DNA from: JBDHRG01 sp039807445
GTDB taxonomy: Bacteria > Pseudomonadota > Gammaproteobacteria > Competibacterales > Competibacteraceae
Direction: 5' to 3'
DNA length: 25,157 bases
Assembly (NCBI GenBank): GCA_039807445.1
Contig: JBDHRG010000035.1
Location: forward strand, 1-25,157
In this document: in pieces, positions 1-7,410 of the stretch
Layout: each line of letters opens with the position of its first letter
How positions within the stretch are numbered: position 1 is the first letter of the stretch
Program-made: the position numbers and the translations under genes
The notes under the pieces: generated by a model
What the model saw: the letters and a program-made list of their open reading frames with translations, nothing else
The model's database searches: none
What the model was told of the DNA's origin: nothing

Positions 1-432
1 AGCGCCGGCGCGGCTCCAAGGTCCACCTGGCTGTGGACACGCTCGGCCACCTCCTGGCGCTGCACGTGACGCCGGCCAACGAGCAGGACCGTGCGCAGGT
101 CGCGGGGGTGGGCCCAACAGGTTCAGGCGGTGAGCGGCGACAACGTCGAGATCGCCTTTGTTGATCAAGGGTATACCGGCGAGGCCGCCGCCAGCGCCGC
201 CAAAGCCCATGGCATCCAGTTGGCGGTCATCAAGCACACCGAAGCCAAGCGCGGCTTCGTGCTGTTGCCGCGCCGCTGGGTGGTCGAACGCCGCTTCGGC
301 TGGGTGGCGCGCTTTCGTCGCCTGGCCCGCGATTACGAGCGCTTGGCGCAGACGCTGGCCGGGCTGCACTTTGTCGTCTTCGTCTGCCTGATGCTACCCA
401 AGATCATCGCCACTCTCGCCGGCAGTTCATAA
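1..432 (+). pseudogene. IS5-family transposase, 3' fragment, frameshifted
   Basis: This is the C-terminal part of a DDE transposase; its 5' end lies outside the window. Bases 3 to about 110 read in one frame as a segment with VDTLGHLLALHVTPANEQD, which carries the first catalytic Asp region. From about base 110 the same protein continues in another frame with VDQGYTGE (second Asp) and VVERRFGWVARFRRLARDYE (catalytic Glu), ending at 432. The switch falls at the G-run near 105-115, where removing one G restores a continuous reading. It could be a true mutation, a sequencing indel, or less likely programmed frameshifting, known in some IS5 relatives. The sequence GTTCATAACACGCTCT at 425-440 may be the right terminal inverted repeat; its partner is outside the window. 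Family assignment is firm, functional status is not. Confidence 0.8.
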
Positions 433-458
433 CACGCTCTAGGACTTCGGGGGGCGCG

Positions 459-483
459 GGGGTACTCGCGGTGTGAGTACCCC
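459..483. repeat. Perfect 9-bp inverted repeat beyond resolvase stop
   Basis: GGGGTACTC at 459-467 and GAGTACCCC at 475-483 form a perfect hairpin with a 7-base loop. It lies just downstream of the minus-strand recombinase stop codon and just outside the presumed end of the IS5 fragment. There is no T-run on either side, so a Rho-independent terminator is possible but not well supported; a leftover element end is another possibility. Confidence 0.5.
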
Positions 484-495
484 TGCGACCGACGA

Positions 496-1074
496 TCAGG
501 CGTTTGCGACGGCGGCGTCGACGGTCGGGCGGCTGACGTTGAAGATGGCGGCGAGGGACTTCTTCGACTCGCCGCGCGCGTGGCGCTGGCGAATCTCCGC
601 GCGCTGCGCCTCGGTCAGGCGCGCGGGGCGGCCGAGCTTGGCGCCTTCCGCTTTGACGCGCTGTAGGCCGGCCTGGGTGCGCTCGATGAGCAGATCGCGC
701 TCCATCGCCGCGATGGCCGACAGCACGGTCAAGATCAGCTTGCCGGCCGGGCTGGTCAGATCGGTGTCGCCGAGCTGGAGCACCTTCACCTTGACGCCGC
801 GGGCGGCGAAGTGGTCGACGGTGCGGAGCACGTCGGCAGCGTCGCGACCGAGGCGGTCGATCTTGCTGACGATGAGCGTGTCGCCGGGGAGGGCGCCGGT
901 GTCGGCGTCGAACAGTTTGGCGAGCTTCGGGCGCTCCAGCGCCGGAACCTTGCCACTCACGCCTTCGTCGGCCAACCAGCGGTCGACGCGGTAGCCGGCA
1001 GTTTCGATTTCCAGACGCTGGTTGTCGGCGGTCTGACCGACGGTGCTGACTCTCCCGTATGCCCACGTCGTCAT
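496..1074 (-). CDS. Small serine recombinase (resolvase/invertase)
   Basis: The 192-residue protein belongs to the resolvase/invertase serine recombinases, which cut and rejoin DNA at paired res-type sites through a 5'-phosphoserine link. The N-terminus reads YGRVST with the nucleophile Ser10. IVSKIDRLGR (about residues 68-77) supplies active-site arginines, and the MERDLLIERT stretch (about 123-132) belongs to the long dimerisation helix. The last 45 residues, starting at GRPARLTEAQ, form a helix-turn-helix DNA-binding domain. Length and domain order are normal, so it looks intact. AAGGGAG upstream of the ATG is a good ribosome binding site. The repeat tract at 1095-1209 immediately upstream would be the natural place for its recombination site. 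It could serve as resolvase of a transposon, as an invertase, or as a plasmid or island multimer resolution enzyme; sequence alone cannot decide. Confidence 0.9.
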   Translation of the reverse strand: MTTWAYGRVSTVGQTADNQRLEIETAGYRVDRWLADEGVSGKVPALERPKLAKLFDADTGALPGDTLIVSKIDRLGRDAADVLRTVDHFAARGVKVKVLQLGDTDLTSPAGKLILTVLSAIAAMERDLLIERTQAGLQRVKAEGAKLGRPARLTEAQRAEIRQRHARGESKKSLAAIFNVSRPTVDAAVANA

Positions 1075-1094
1075 GGTGATGCTCCCTTGCTAGT

Positions 1095-1211
1095 GTGCAG
1101 TTAATGGGGTGCAGTTTAATTGAGGGTGCAGAAAATAGCAAACACTGTCTTGTCTGCATAGGGTTTTGGCTGTTTTTCGGGGTGCAGGAGTACGATCGTT
1201 TGTCTGCATCC
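1095..1211. repeat. GTGCAG/TGTCTGCA repeat tract, candidate res site
   Basis: An AT-richer stretch upstream of the serine recombinase carries four direct copies of (GGG)GTGCAG, at 1095-1100, 1106-1114, 1124-1131 and 1179-1187, and two inverted copies TTGTCTGCAT at 1150-1159 and 1200-1209. Copies 1124/1159 and 1179/1209 form two dyads of roughly 30-36 bp. Several recombinase-binding subsites placed directly beside the recombinase gene are the usual layout of res sites and of resolvase autoregulation. The assignment is inference from position and repeat structure. The remainder of the gap up to the toxin terminator (1212-1272) shows nothing recognisable. Confidence 0.45.
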
Positions 1212-1272
1212 TGCGGCGGGCCGAGGCGGTCGCCGTCGCCTGCTTCCGGGCACCAGCGGGGCAGCACGAAAG

Positions 1273-1291
1273 AGCCCGCGCAGGGCGGGCT
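1273..1291 (-). terminator. Hairpin terminator of toxin-antitoxin operon
   Basis: AGCCCGC (1273-1279) and GCGGGCT (1285-1291) form a 7-bp GC-rich stem with a 5-base loop. Read on the minus strand it overlaps the toxin stop codon and is followed by CTTTCGTGC, a short T-rich tail. It would end transcription coming from the antitoxin/toxin genes. Moderate confidence because the T tract is short. Confidence 0.55.
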
Positions 1292-1565
1292 ACTCGAACA
1301 AATCGGCGTGCGTGCCGGTGCGCTCGAACGTGATCGTGCCGGCGTCGCGATCCGACAGGTAGATCAGCAGCCAGTCGGGCTCGACGTGGCACTCGCGGCG
1401 GCCGATGTAGTTGCCGACGAGGGCGTGGTCGCGGTGGCGCGGCGGTAGCGTCTGCTGCGCGACCAGCGCAGCCATGATCGCCTTGAGCTTCGCCATGTCC
1501 TTGCCGCGGCGTTTGGCGCGCTCCACGTCTCGCTAGAACCGCTTGGTGGTGCGTGGGGTCAGCAT
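1290..1565 (-). pseudogene. YafQ-family toxin (mRNA interferase), amber-disrupted
   Basis: Read from the ATG at 1565, the frame gives MLTPRTTKRF, then TAG at 1535-1533, then RDVERAKRRGKD and the rest of a YafQ-like RelE-superfamily toxin, 91 residues in total, which is normal for the family. YafQ cleaves mRNA on the ribosome. The family active-site set appears retained: His in RDHALVG, His and Asp in CHVEPDW, and His and Phe in FERTGTHADLF. The only visible lesion is the in-frame amber codon 11. A GTG at 1526 could restart translation but would lose about the first 13 residues, part of the first helix. The ATG abuts the antitoxin stop (TGAATG), the usual coupled arrangement. Most likely an inactivated toxin with its antitoxin still open. 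Confidence 0.8.
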
Positions 1566-1823
1566 TCAGATGCCGAGGTGCTCGAACATCGCTTCGGCGT
1601 CGGCGTGGGTGGTGATGTCGCGCCCGGCGTCGGTGTCGGCGAAGGTCTCGAGCGTTTCGGCGTTCGGTCGAGGCAGCTTGAGGTCGAACGGCAACCCGCC
1701 GCGCAGCACCACCTGACGCAAGAACACGTTGATCGCCTCGGGCGTGGACAAGCCGAGGTCGGCGAGCACCGCATCGGCCTCGCGCTTGAGGTCAGCATCG
1801 ACGCCGCGGATGGTTGCCTTCAT
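1566..1823 (-). CDS. RelB/DinJ-family antitoxin
   Basis: The 85-residue protein starts MKATIRGVDADLKREADAVL and contains LGLSTPEAINVFLRQVV, the ribbon-helix-helix pattern of RelB/DinJ antitoxins. The N-terminal half binds operator DNA and represses the operon; the C-terminal half wraps and neutralises the toxin. The start at 1823 is preferred over the ATG at 1829 because GGAGG lies 8 bases before it and only 2 bases before the other. The stop is followed at once by the toxin ATG. Transcription probably enters from upstream, overlapping the end of the integrase reading frame. No damage is visible, unlike its toxin. Confidence 0.85.
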   Translation of the reverse strand: MKATIRGVDADLKREADAVLADLGLSTPEAINVFLRQVVLRGGLPFDLKLPRPNAETLETFADTDAGRDITTHADAEAMFEHLGI

Positions 1824-3624
1824 CGTCATAGCCTCCGGGTTGGCGAGCGGATCGAGGGTAGCACGGACCGCGCGGGCGGCAGCCGCGGCTTGGCCCGATG
1901 GCGCCGATCTTGGTCCAGTTGATCGCCGCGTCCGTCTCGGCGAGTGCCTTGATGATCGCCGCGTGGGCGAGCAGCGCCAGCTTCTCGGGCGACAAGCGGT
2001 AAGCGCGATTGCCCATGTCGCTCGCCTCATACCCCATCAAGTACGTGCGCACCGCGTCCTGTAGATCGGCCTCGACGAGCGCACCGTGGAAGGTGTGCCG
2101 GAAGCTGTAGAACGCCTTGCGCCGCGATGTGAGGCCGAGCTTCCGTTTCTCGCTGACAAAGTGCTCGGTGATGCTGTGGCCGTGCGAGCGCTCGGCCGCG
2201 TGATTGCGATTGAGGCCGTCGAACAGCCAGCCGTCCGGGCCGACTTCCTGTCGACGCTGGCCGAGATAGTCGCCGAAGCCGAGGTCGAGCAAGCGCGGAT
2301 GAAGCGGCACCAGCCGACGGCGGTGCTCGGTTTTGACGCTGCGGTCGTCGTCGGTGTCCTCGGTGAGTACATCGAACACCAGCACGCCGCCGACCTCACG
2401 CACGTCGGCGGTGTGGAGCTGTCCGATTTCGGCCGAGATGAGGCCGGAAAACAAGGCGATCACTGGCGACCAGAACTGATAGGCGTGCCGGTAGGTGTGG
2501 TCCGGGCGCTCGAAGATCAGGCGCAGCTCGTCGGGCGAGAAGGCATCGCGCTTCTTGGTGGTGCTATTGGCCTGACGCTTCTCTTTGCGGGTGAGGCTGA
2601 AACCGACAGCCCGCACGGCGTTGTGGTCGAGCCAGCGCTGACGCTTCCTGCCCGGCCCGAAGCCGGCGTGCAACGCATCGGCGAGGCTCTGGAGATCGCC
2701 GAAATACTGCCGCTGCGTGCCGAGGCTCCGGAGCTTGCCGCTCGGCAGCGTTTCGGCGCGGAACTGCGCGATGACCGCGGCGACGCGCTCGTCGTCGGAC
2801 AGCACGGAAACCTGGGCGTCGAGCCCGCCGAACAGATTCGCCCAATGGCGCAGGTGCTGAACGCGCTGGCGGGTGCGCTTGGTGTCGGCGACCTCCGGGC
2901 GGGCTTCGAACACCTCAATCGCCTCGACGAAGATGCGCGCCGGGAGGTCGGACTTGGCGGGGGCGGCCTCTTGCAGGGCGGTCGGCACGACGGCCCGGAC
3001 GGTCTGGCGCACGATCTCCTGGATCGCCTCGGGCGTAATCGCCTGGGCGGGCTGCTTGGCCTGGGGAGCGGGCGGCTCGGCGAGTTGCTGCTTGAGGTGG
3101 CGCAGGCGCAGGCGTGCGCGCAGCTCGCGCGCCAGGACATCCGCGGCGTCGACCTCCTCGTGCGACGAGTCGGGCAGCGGCGGGGCTTTGAGCACGCACA
3201 CCAACTCGCGGCGCTCGGCGTGGTCGAGGTCGGAGCCGAGCAGTTCGTCGGCGCGCAGGGTGCCGAGCGCCGCCTTGTCCATCAGGCTGCCGGGACGCAC
3301 TAGCTCGACCAGCGCTTGGTGCTCGGCGAGCGCGGCAGGGCTTGAGGGGGCCGGGACGGGGGCGGTGCCGTCGACCGCGGCGCGGTACTGGCGCGCGAGC
3401 TTGGTGCCGGGCGGCTCTTGGTCGGCGAGCGCTTGCTGTTCGGAAGGGGTCAGCAGCCCGGCGGCAGCGCGGTGCAGGTTGAAGACGAGGCTGTCGGCTT
3501 CGTCTGGCCAGCGGATCGCGGCGAGGGCGGCGCGCAGTTCGGCGAGCGCTTGCTGTTCGTCCGGGGTCAAGGCGTTGGTCTGCTCCCGGGCGAGCAGATC
3601 GGCGATTTGGGTATCGGTCAGCAT
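1792..3624 (-). CDS. Large tyrosine-recombinase-like integrase, degenerate active site
   Basis: The protein of about 610 residues (from MLTDTQIADLL) has a Gln/Ala-rich N-terminus with two similar motifs, LTPDEQQALAEL and LTPSEQQALADQ, a middle SAM-like core-binding region (about 230-355) and a C-terminal phage-integrase domain (about 360-575). KTEHRRRLVPLHPRLLDLGF is typical of integrases of this large type. Catalytic positions look altered. The first Arg (usual SGxRxxEI) is Ile in SGLISAEIGQL. The His of HxxRH is Tyr in FYSFRHTF, with the second Arg kept. The usual MGH is MGY. A Tyr in NRAYRL could be the nucleophile. The reading frame runs about 30 residues past the expected end and overlaps the antitoxin start. 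No clear ribosome binding site supports the chosen ATG; the frame is open up to 3723. Probably a decayed or non-catalytic integrase. Confidence 0.75.
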   Translation of the reverse strand: MLTDTQIADLLAREQTNALTPDEQQALAELRAALAAIRWPDEADSLVFNLHRAAAGLLTPSEQQALADQEPPGTKLARQYRAAVDGTAPVPAPSSPAALAEHQALVELVRPGSLMDKAALGTLRADELLGSDLDHAERRELVCVLKAPPLPDSSHEEVDAADVLARELRARLRLRHLKQQLAEPPAPQAKQPAQAITPEAIQEIVRQTVRAVVPTALQEAAPAKSDLPARIFVEAIEVFEARPEVADTKRTRQRVQHLRHWANLFGGLDAQVSVLSDDERVAAVIAQFRAETLPSGKLRSLGTQRQYFGDLQSLADALHAGFGPGRKRQRWLDHNAVRAVGFSLTRKEKRQANSTTKKRDAFSPDELRLIFERPDHTYRHAYQFWSPVIALFSGLISAEIGQLHTADVREVGGVLVFDVLTEDTDDDRSVKTEHRRRLVPLHPRLLDLGFGDYLGQRRQEVGPDGWLFDGLNRNHAAERSHGHSITEHFVSEKRKLGLTSRRKAFYSFRHTFHGALVEADLQDAVRTYLMGYEASDMGNRAYRLSPEKLALLAHAAIIKALAETDAAINWTKIGAIGPSRGCRPRGPCYPRSARQPGGYDDEGNHPRRRC

Positions 3625-3875
3625 GGTGCGGATACGGAGCAGCAGGGCGTTGACGCGGGCGCCGAGTATACGCGCTCGCGGCACGGCTTCGCCGCGCCGA
3701 CCGGTGTCGAGGCTGCGGCGCACCTCGCGCTACTGAAAGAGCGGTCGGCTCCATGCCGGGAGTACTTGACGAAACTGGAGTTGGCCCCATGTAGTACGCC
3801 GTAGACGGCTCGCTATCTGCCCGGTGTGGCCCACGTCGATGACCCTCCTCGTTGGACCGGCGGCAGGTTTGCGGG

Positions 3876-3905
3876 CTTGCGGGCTGATTTGAAGGGTTTC
3901 CATTG
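3876..3905 (+). promoter_or_regulatory. Possible heat-shock (sigma-32) promoter before cbpA
   Basis: CTTGCGG (3876-3882) and TTCCATTG (3898-3905) separated by 15 bases partly match the sigma-32 pattern CTTGAAA and CCCCATNT. The location 25 bases before a DnaJ-type co-chaperone start makes it plausible, but the match is weak. The rest of the 3725-3930 gap holds no gene or repeat that I can support. Confidence 0.25.
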
Positions 3906-3930
3906 CCGCTTCAAAGGGTTAGCTTGAAGG

Positions 3931-4869
3931 ATGGAATACAAGGATTACTACAAGATCCTCGGTGTCGCCCGCGACGCCGGGGATGCCGAGATCAAGCGGG
4001 CGTACCGGCGGCTGGCGCGCAAGTATCACCCCGATGTCAGCAAGGAACGCGACGCCGAGGAGCACTTCAAGACGATCGCCGAGGCGTATGCCGTGCTCGG
4101 CGACGCCGAGAAGCGTGCCGCCTACGACCAGCTCGGGCCGTACTACCGGCCCGGGCAGGACTTTCGCCCGCCGCCGGGCTGGCAGCGACCGGGCGCAGGC
4201 GGCCCCGACCCGCGCGCGGGCTTTTCCGGCGCCGATTTCAGCGACTTCTTCGAGTCGCTGTTCGGTGCGCGCGGCTTCGGCGCACGTGCGCCGAAGCCGC
4301 CGCGGCGCGAGGGCGGCGACCGCAGCGGCACACTTGAGGTCACGCTCGAAGAAGCCTTCCACGGCACGACCAAGACCGTGCAGCTCGCGGCGGCCGAGCC
4401 CGATCCCTTCGGTCGCGCACGCGCGCACGCGCGCACGCTGAGCGTGCGCGTGCCGCCGGGCGTGAGCGCCGGGCAGAAGATCCGCCTCGCCGGCCAAGGC
4501 GAGACCGGCCAGGGCGGCGCGGCGAGCGGCGACCTCTACCTCGAGATCCAGCTGCTGCCGCACCGGCTGTACAAGGTCGAAGGCCGCGACCTGACGCTGG
4601 AGCTGCCGATCGCGCCGTGGGAAGCGGCGCTCGGCGCCAAGGTCGAGGTGCCGACCCTCGGCGGGCGCGTGACGCTGAGCATCCCGCCGGGCTCGCAGTC
4701 CGGGCAGAAGCTGCGGCTGCGCAGCCGCGGCTTGCCGGGCGATCCGGCCGGCGACCAGTACGTGCGGCTGCTGATCGTCAATCCGCCGACCGACTCGGCG
4801 CGGGTGCAGGAACTGTTCCGGCGCCTGCGCGACGAAGCGGCGTTCGATCCGCGCGCCCGCCTTGGCTAG
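3931..4869 (+). CDS. cbpA: CbpA-type DnaJ co-chaperone
   Basis: The 312-residue protein is a class B J-domain co-chaperone. Residues 1-70 form the J domain with the HPD motif at 33-35, which stimulates DnaK ATP hydrolysis. A Gly/Pro/Phe-rich linker (about 72-125) contains SDFFESLFG, and two beta-rich substrate-binding domains follow (about 130-300), the second around LPIAPWEAALGAKVEVPTL. No CxxCxGxG zinc-finger repeats are present, which separates it from DnaJ. Length and the start MEYKDYYKILGV match CbpA (curved DNA-binding protein A). AAAGGG lies about 12 bases before the ATG. No cbpM modulator gene follows; the next gene is a Deg-family protease, so the pair forms a protein quality-control neighbourhood. 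CbpA is a cytoplasmic, nucleoid-associated chaperone partner in E. coli. Confidence 0.9.
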   Translation: MEYKDYYKILGVARDAGDAEIKRAYRRLARKYHPDVSKERDAEEHFKTIAEAYAVLGDAEKRAAYDQLGPYYRPGQDFRPPPGWQRPGAGGPDPRAGFSGADFSDFFESLFGARGFGARAPKPPRREGGDRSGTLEVTLEEAFHGTTKTVQLAAAEPDPFGRARAHARTLSVRVPPGVSAGQKIRLAGQGETGQGGAASGDLYLEIQLLPHRLYKVEGRDLTLELPIAPWEAALGAKVEVPTLGGRVTLSIPPGSQSGQKLRLRSRGLPGDPAGDQYVRLLIVNPPTDSARVQELFRRLRDEAAFDPRARLG

Positions 4870-4914
4870 CGCGCAGCGCCTCCCTCCCTCCCACCCGACC
4901 ATGCGAAGACGCCC

Positions 4915-6294
4915 ATGACCCGACGCTCCCTGCGCAAAGCCTTCGCGGCGCCGCTGGCTGCCGTGTCGCTGCTGCTCGCCGCCGCCTGCTCCGATGCCGC
5001 GCTGCCGCTCGCGGTGAACGGCCAGGAACTGCCCTCGCTCGCGCCGATGCTCGAGCGCACCACTCCGGCGGTGGTCAACATCGCCACCGAGGGCCGCGTC
5101 AAGCTGCAGCGCAACCCGCTGCTCGACGACCCGGTGTTCCGCCACTTCTTCAACCTCCCGAAGCAGCCGCGCGAGCGCAAGACGCAATCGCTCGGCTCGG
5201 GCGTGATCGTCGACGCCGCGCGCGGCTACGTGCTGACCAACCACCACGTGATCGAGGGTGCCGACACCATCGCCGTGACGCTGCGCGACGGCCGCCAGCT
5301 TGCCGCGAAGATGATCGGCTCCGACCCCGAGTCCGACATCGCGGTGATCCAGGTGCCGGCGCATGACCTGAGCGCACTGCCGCTGGCCGACTCCGACGCG
5401 CTGCGCGTCGGTGACTTCGTGGTCGCGATCGGCAACCCCTTCGGCCTGGGCCAGACGGTGACCTCGGGCATCGTCTCGGCGCTCGGCCGTTCGGGGCTCG
5501 GCATCGAGGGCTACGAAGACTTCATCCAGACCGACGCCTCGATCAACCCGGGCAACTCGGGCGGCGCGCTGGTCAACCTGAAGGGTGAGCTGGTCGGCAT
5601 CAACACCGCGATCCTGGCGCCGAGCGGCGGCAACGTCGGCATCGGCTTCGCGATTCCGGTCAACATGGCGCGTCAGCTGATGGATCAGATCGTCAAGCAC
5701 GGCGAGGTGCGCCGCGGCATGCTCGGCGTCGCCGCGCAGGACCTGACGCCGCAGCTCGCGCAAGCCTTCGGTCTGCGCCAGGACCAGGGCGCCGTGGTCG
5801 CGCAGGTCAGCCCGCGCTCGGCGGCCGAGCGGGCCGGCATCCGCGCCGGCGACGTGGTCACCGCGATCAACGGCCGTGCGGTGCGCGACTCGGCCAGTCT
5901 GCGCAACACGATCGGCTTGCTGCGGGTCGGAGAAGACGCGCGCATCGATCTGGTGCGCGACGGCAAGCCGCTCACCGTCACCGCGCGCATCGGCGAAGCC
6001 CGCGGCGACGAGGCCGCCGGGCGCGCGCTGAGCCCGCGGCTCGAGGGCGCGAGCTTCGGCGAGATCCCGCCCAACCACCCGGCCTACGGCGAGCTCCAGG
6101 GCGTGCTGGTGCGCGGGGTCGAGCCCGGCAGCGCCGCCGCGCGCGCCGGGCTGCGCAAGAACGACGTGATCGTCAGCGTCAACCGCCAGCCGGTCGCCAG
6201 CGTCGACGAGCTGCGTCAGGCCGCCGCCGGCGGCGGCGCGCTGCTGCTGAACGTGCAGCGCGGCCAGGGAGCGATGTTCCTGATGATCCAGTAG
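4915..6294 (+). CDS. Periplasmic Do-like serine protease (DegP/DegQ)
   Basis: The 459-residue protein is a trypsin-fold HtrA protease and chaperone of the cell envelope. It has a signal segment (about 1-25) and the catalytic triad His111 (TNHHVIEGA), Asp141 (SDIAVIQV) and Ser215 (INPGNSGGALV). Two PDZ domains follow: about 250-350 (GVVAQVSPRSAAERAGIRAGDV) and about 365-459 (GVLVRGVEPGSAAARAGLRKND). Two PDZ domains place it with DegP/DegQ rather than DegS. Cys25 in LLLAAACSDA resembles a lipobox, so it may be a lipoprotein instead of soluble; the residue at -3 is Ala, so this is uncertain. It lies 45 bases after cbpA on the same strand with no strong ribosome binding site; a five-codon frame at 4901 overlaps its start as ATGA and might couple translation. 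Confidence 0.92.
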   Translation: MTRRSLRKAFAAPLAAVSLLLAAACSDAALPLAVNGQELPSLAPMLERTTPAVVNIATEGRVKLQRNPLLDDPVFRHFFNLPKQPRERKTQSLGSGVIVDAARGYVLTNHHVIEGADTIAVTLRDGRQLAAKMIGSDPESDIAVIQVPAHDLSALPLADSDALRVGDFVVAIGNPFGLGQTVTSGIVSALGRSGLGIEGYEDFIQTDASINPGNSGGALVNLKGELVGINTAILAPSGGNVGIGFAIPVNMARQLMDQIVKHGEVRRGMLGVAAQDLTPQLAQAFGLRQDQGAVVAQVSPRSAAERAGIRAGDVVTAINGRAVRDSASLRNTIGLLRVGEDARIDLVRDGKPLTVTARIGEARGDEAAGRALSPRLEGASFGEIPPNHPAYGELQGVLVRGVEPGSAAARAGLRKNDVIVSVNRQPVASVDELRQAAAGGGALLLNVQRGQGAMFLMIQ

Positions 6295-6346
6295 TCCGCC
6301 GTATACTGGGCGCCGCCGTTTCGGCTCGAGCACGACGAGGTCGGCC

Positions 6347-6787
6347 ATGGGCAGCCGCTACACCGACGATTTCCATGCCTGGACGCAGGAGCAGGCCGCG
6401 CTGCTGCGGACCGGGCGCTTGCGCGACGTCGATGCCGAGCACCTGGCCGAGGAGATCGAGAGCATGGGTGGGAGCGAGCGGCAGGCGCTGAGCAGCCGCC
6501 TGACCGAGCTGCTGCTGCATCTGCTGAAATGGCGCCACCAGCCGGAGCGCCGTGGCAGCAGTTGGGTGGCTTCGATCAACAAGCAGCGCATCGGCATCGA
6601 CGCTCTGCTCGACGAGAGCCCCAGTCTGCGCCACCAGTTGCCCGAGCGCTTCCAGCGCGCCTACGGCAAGGTGCGGCGCTACGCCGCCGTCGAAACCCGG
6701 CTGCCGATGAACACCTTCCCGGACGCCTGCCCGTTCACCGTCGAGCAGACGCTCGACCCCGAATTCTGGCCCGACTCCGAAACCTGA
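6347..6787 (+). CDS. DUF29 family protein
   Basis: This 146-residue protein has the DUF29 pattern: an N-terminal DFHAWTQEQAALLRTGRL, then DVDAEHLAEEIESMGGSER, a LLLHLLKWRHQPERR helix and a C-terminal FPDACPFTVEQTLDPEFWPD. No enzymatic motif, signal peptide or membrane segment is seen; it is probably a small helical cytoplasmic protein. The family is of unknown function, common in cyanobacteria and scattered in proteobacteria, often in multiple copies. ACGAGG sits about 8 bases before the ATG. TATACT at 6302-6307 could be the -10 of its own promoter, although no convincing -35 is seen. Confidence 0.85.
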   Translation: MGSRYTDDFHAWTQEQAALLRTGRLRDVDAEHLAEEIESMGGSERQALSSRLTELLLHLLKWRHQPERRGSSWVASINKQRIGIDALLDESPSLRHQLPERFQRAYGKVRRYAAVETRLPMNTFPDACPFTVEQTLDPEFWPDSET

Positions 6788-6810
6788 GCGCCCCGGAGTC
6801 GCGCCCCGGC

Positions 6811-7233
6811 TCACATCCCGAGCGCGGCGCGGTCGCGCCACAGGCAGCGGTCCATCACCACCAGGATCCCGGCCTCGCGTGCGCGCTGCGCCGCTGCCGC
6901 GTCGACCACGCCGTCCTGCAGCCACAGCGCCGGCACTTTCAGGCAGATGCAATCGTCGACGATCCCGGCGACGTGCTCGGGCGCGCGGAACACGTCGACC
7001 AGGTCGACCGGTTCGGGGAGCTCGTCGAGGCTGGCGTAGGCGCGCTCGCCGAGCGCGTGTTCGATGTTCGGGTTCACCGGCACGATCCGGTAGCCGTAGC
7101 GCTGCAGCGCCTGGGCGACGCCGTGGCTCGGGCGACTGGGCGATGCCGACAAGCCGACGACGGCGATGGTCCGCACGCGCCCGATCAGTTCGGCGATCGC
7201 CTCGGGCGGGGGGTTCTGGAAGGCGGTGGACAT
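6811..7233 (-). CDS. CoA-binding domain protein (Rossmann fold)
   Basis: The 140-residue protein is a single CoA-binding Rossmann domain of the YccU type. It contains TIAVVGLSASPSRPSHGVAQ near residue 25, YRIVPVNP, a central EPVDLVDVFRAPEHV and ALWLQDGVVDAAAAQRAREAG. Such proteins resemble the nucleotide-binding part of succinyl-CoA synthetase alpha subunits and are of unknown physiological role. The start at 7233 (MSTAFQNPPP) is chosen because GGGAG lies about 8 bases upstream and homologues start near there; the open frame extends to 7410 but that part has no family resemblance. It is convergent with the DUF29 gene and its 5' side faces the structured-RNA region. Confidence 0.88.
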   Translation of the reverse strand: MSTAFQNPPPEAIAELIGRVRTIAVVGLSASPSRPSHGVAQALQRYGYRIVPVNPNIEHALGERAYASLDELPEPVDLVDVFRAPEHVAGIVDDCICLKVPALWLQDGVVDAAAAQRAREAGILVVMDRCLWRDRAALGM

Positions 7234-7379
7234 GCGGCGATGCTCCCTGGATCGTGACCGCCCGCCATCGTGCGGCGCGCCGCGGCGCAGCACAAGCGCG
7301 GGCTGCGGGCGGGATCGCCGCTTGTTCGATGCGGCGGGCTCCAGCAGTTTGCATGGTAGTTGCTCGCATTTGCGCAAAT

Positions 7380-7407
7380 TTGAACGGCTCGGGGTGTCGT
7401 GTACGAT
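7380..7407 (+). promoter_or_regulatory. Sigma-70-like promoter for structured RNA
   Basis: TTGAAC (7380-7385) and TACGAT (7402-7407) are separated by 16 bases, each with four matches to consensus. Transcription would begin near 7413, exactly where the first stem of the predicted RNA begins. Confidence 0.5.
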
Positions 7408-7410
7408 CAA

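Noticed and set aside
1290..1526. Intact 78-residue toxin starting at GTG 1526
   Set aside because: The upstream ATG abutting the antitoxin stop, and the family-like residues before the TAG, show that the true gene is longer and broken.
3725..3930. Insertion-sequence end or extra gene between integrase and cbpA
   Set aside because: Short frames there have no family resemblance, and no inverted or direct repeat pair defines an element boundary.
3919..6348. Long open frame on the minus strand opposite cbpA and the Deg protease
   Set aside because: It mirrors two well-supported genes, has no family motif, and its Arg/Ala/Gly-rich composition is typical of antisense shadows in high-GC DNA. The same holds for the long antisense frames opposite the DUF4401 gene, qhpB, qhpF and the zinc peptidase.
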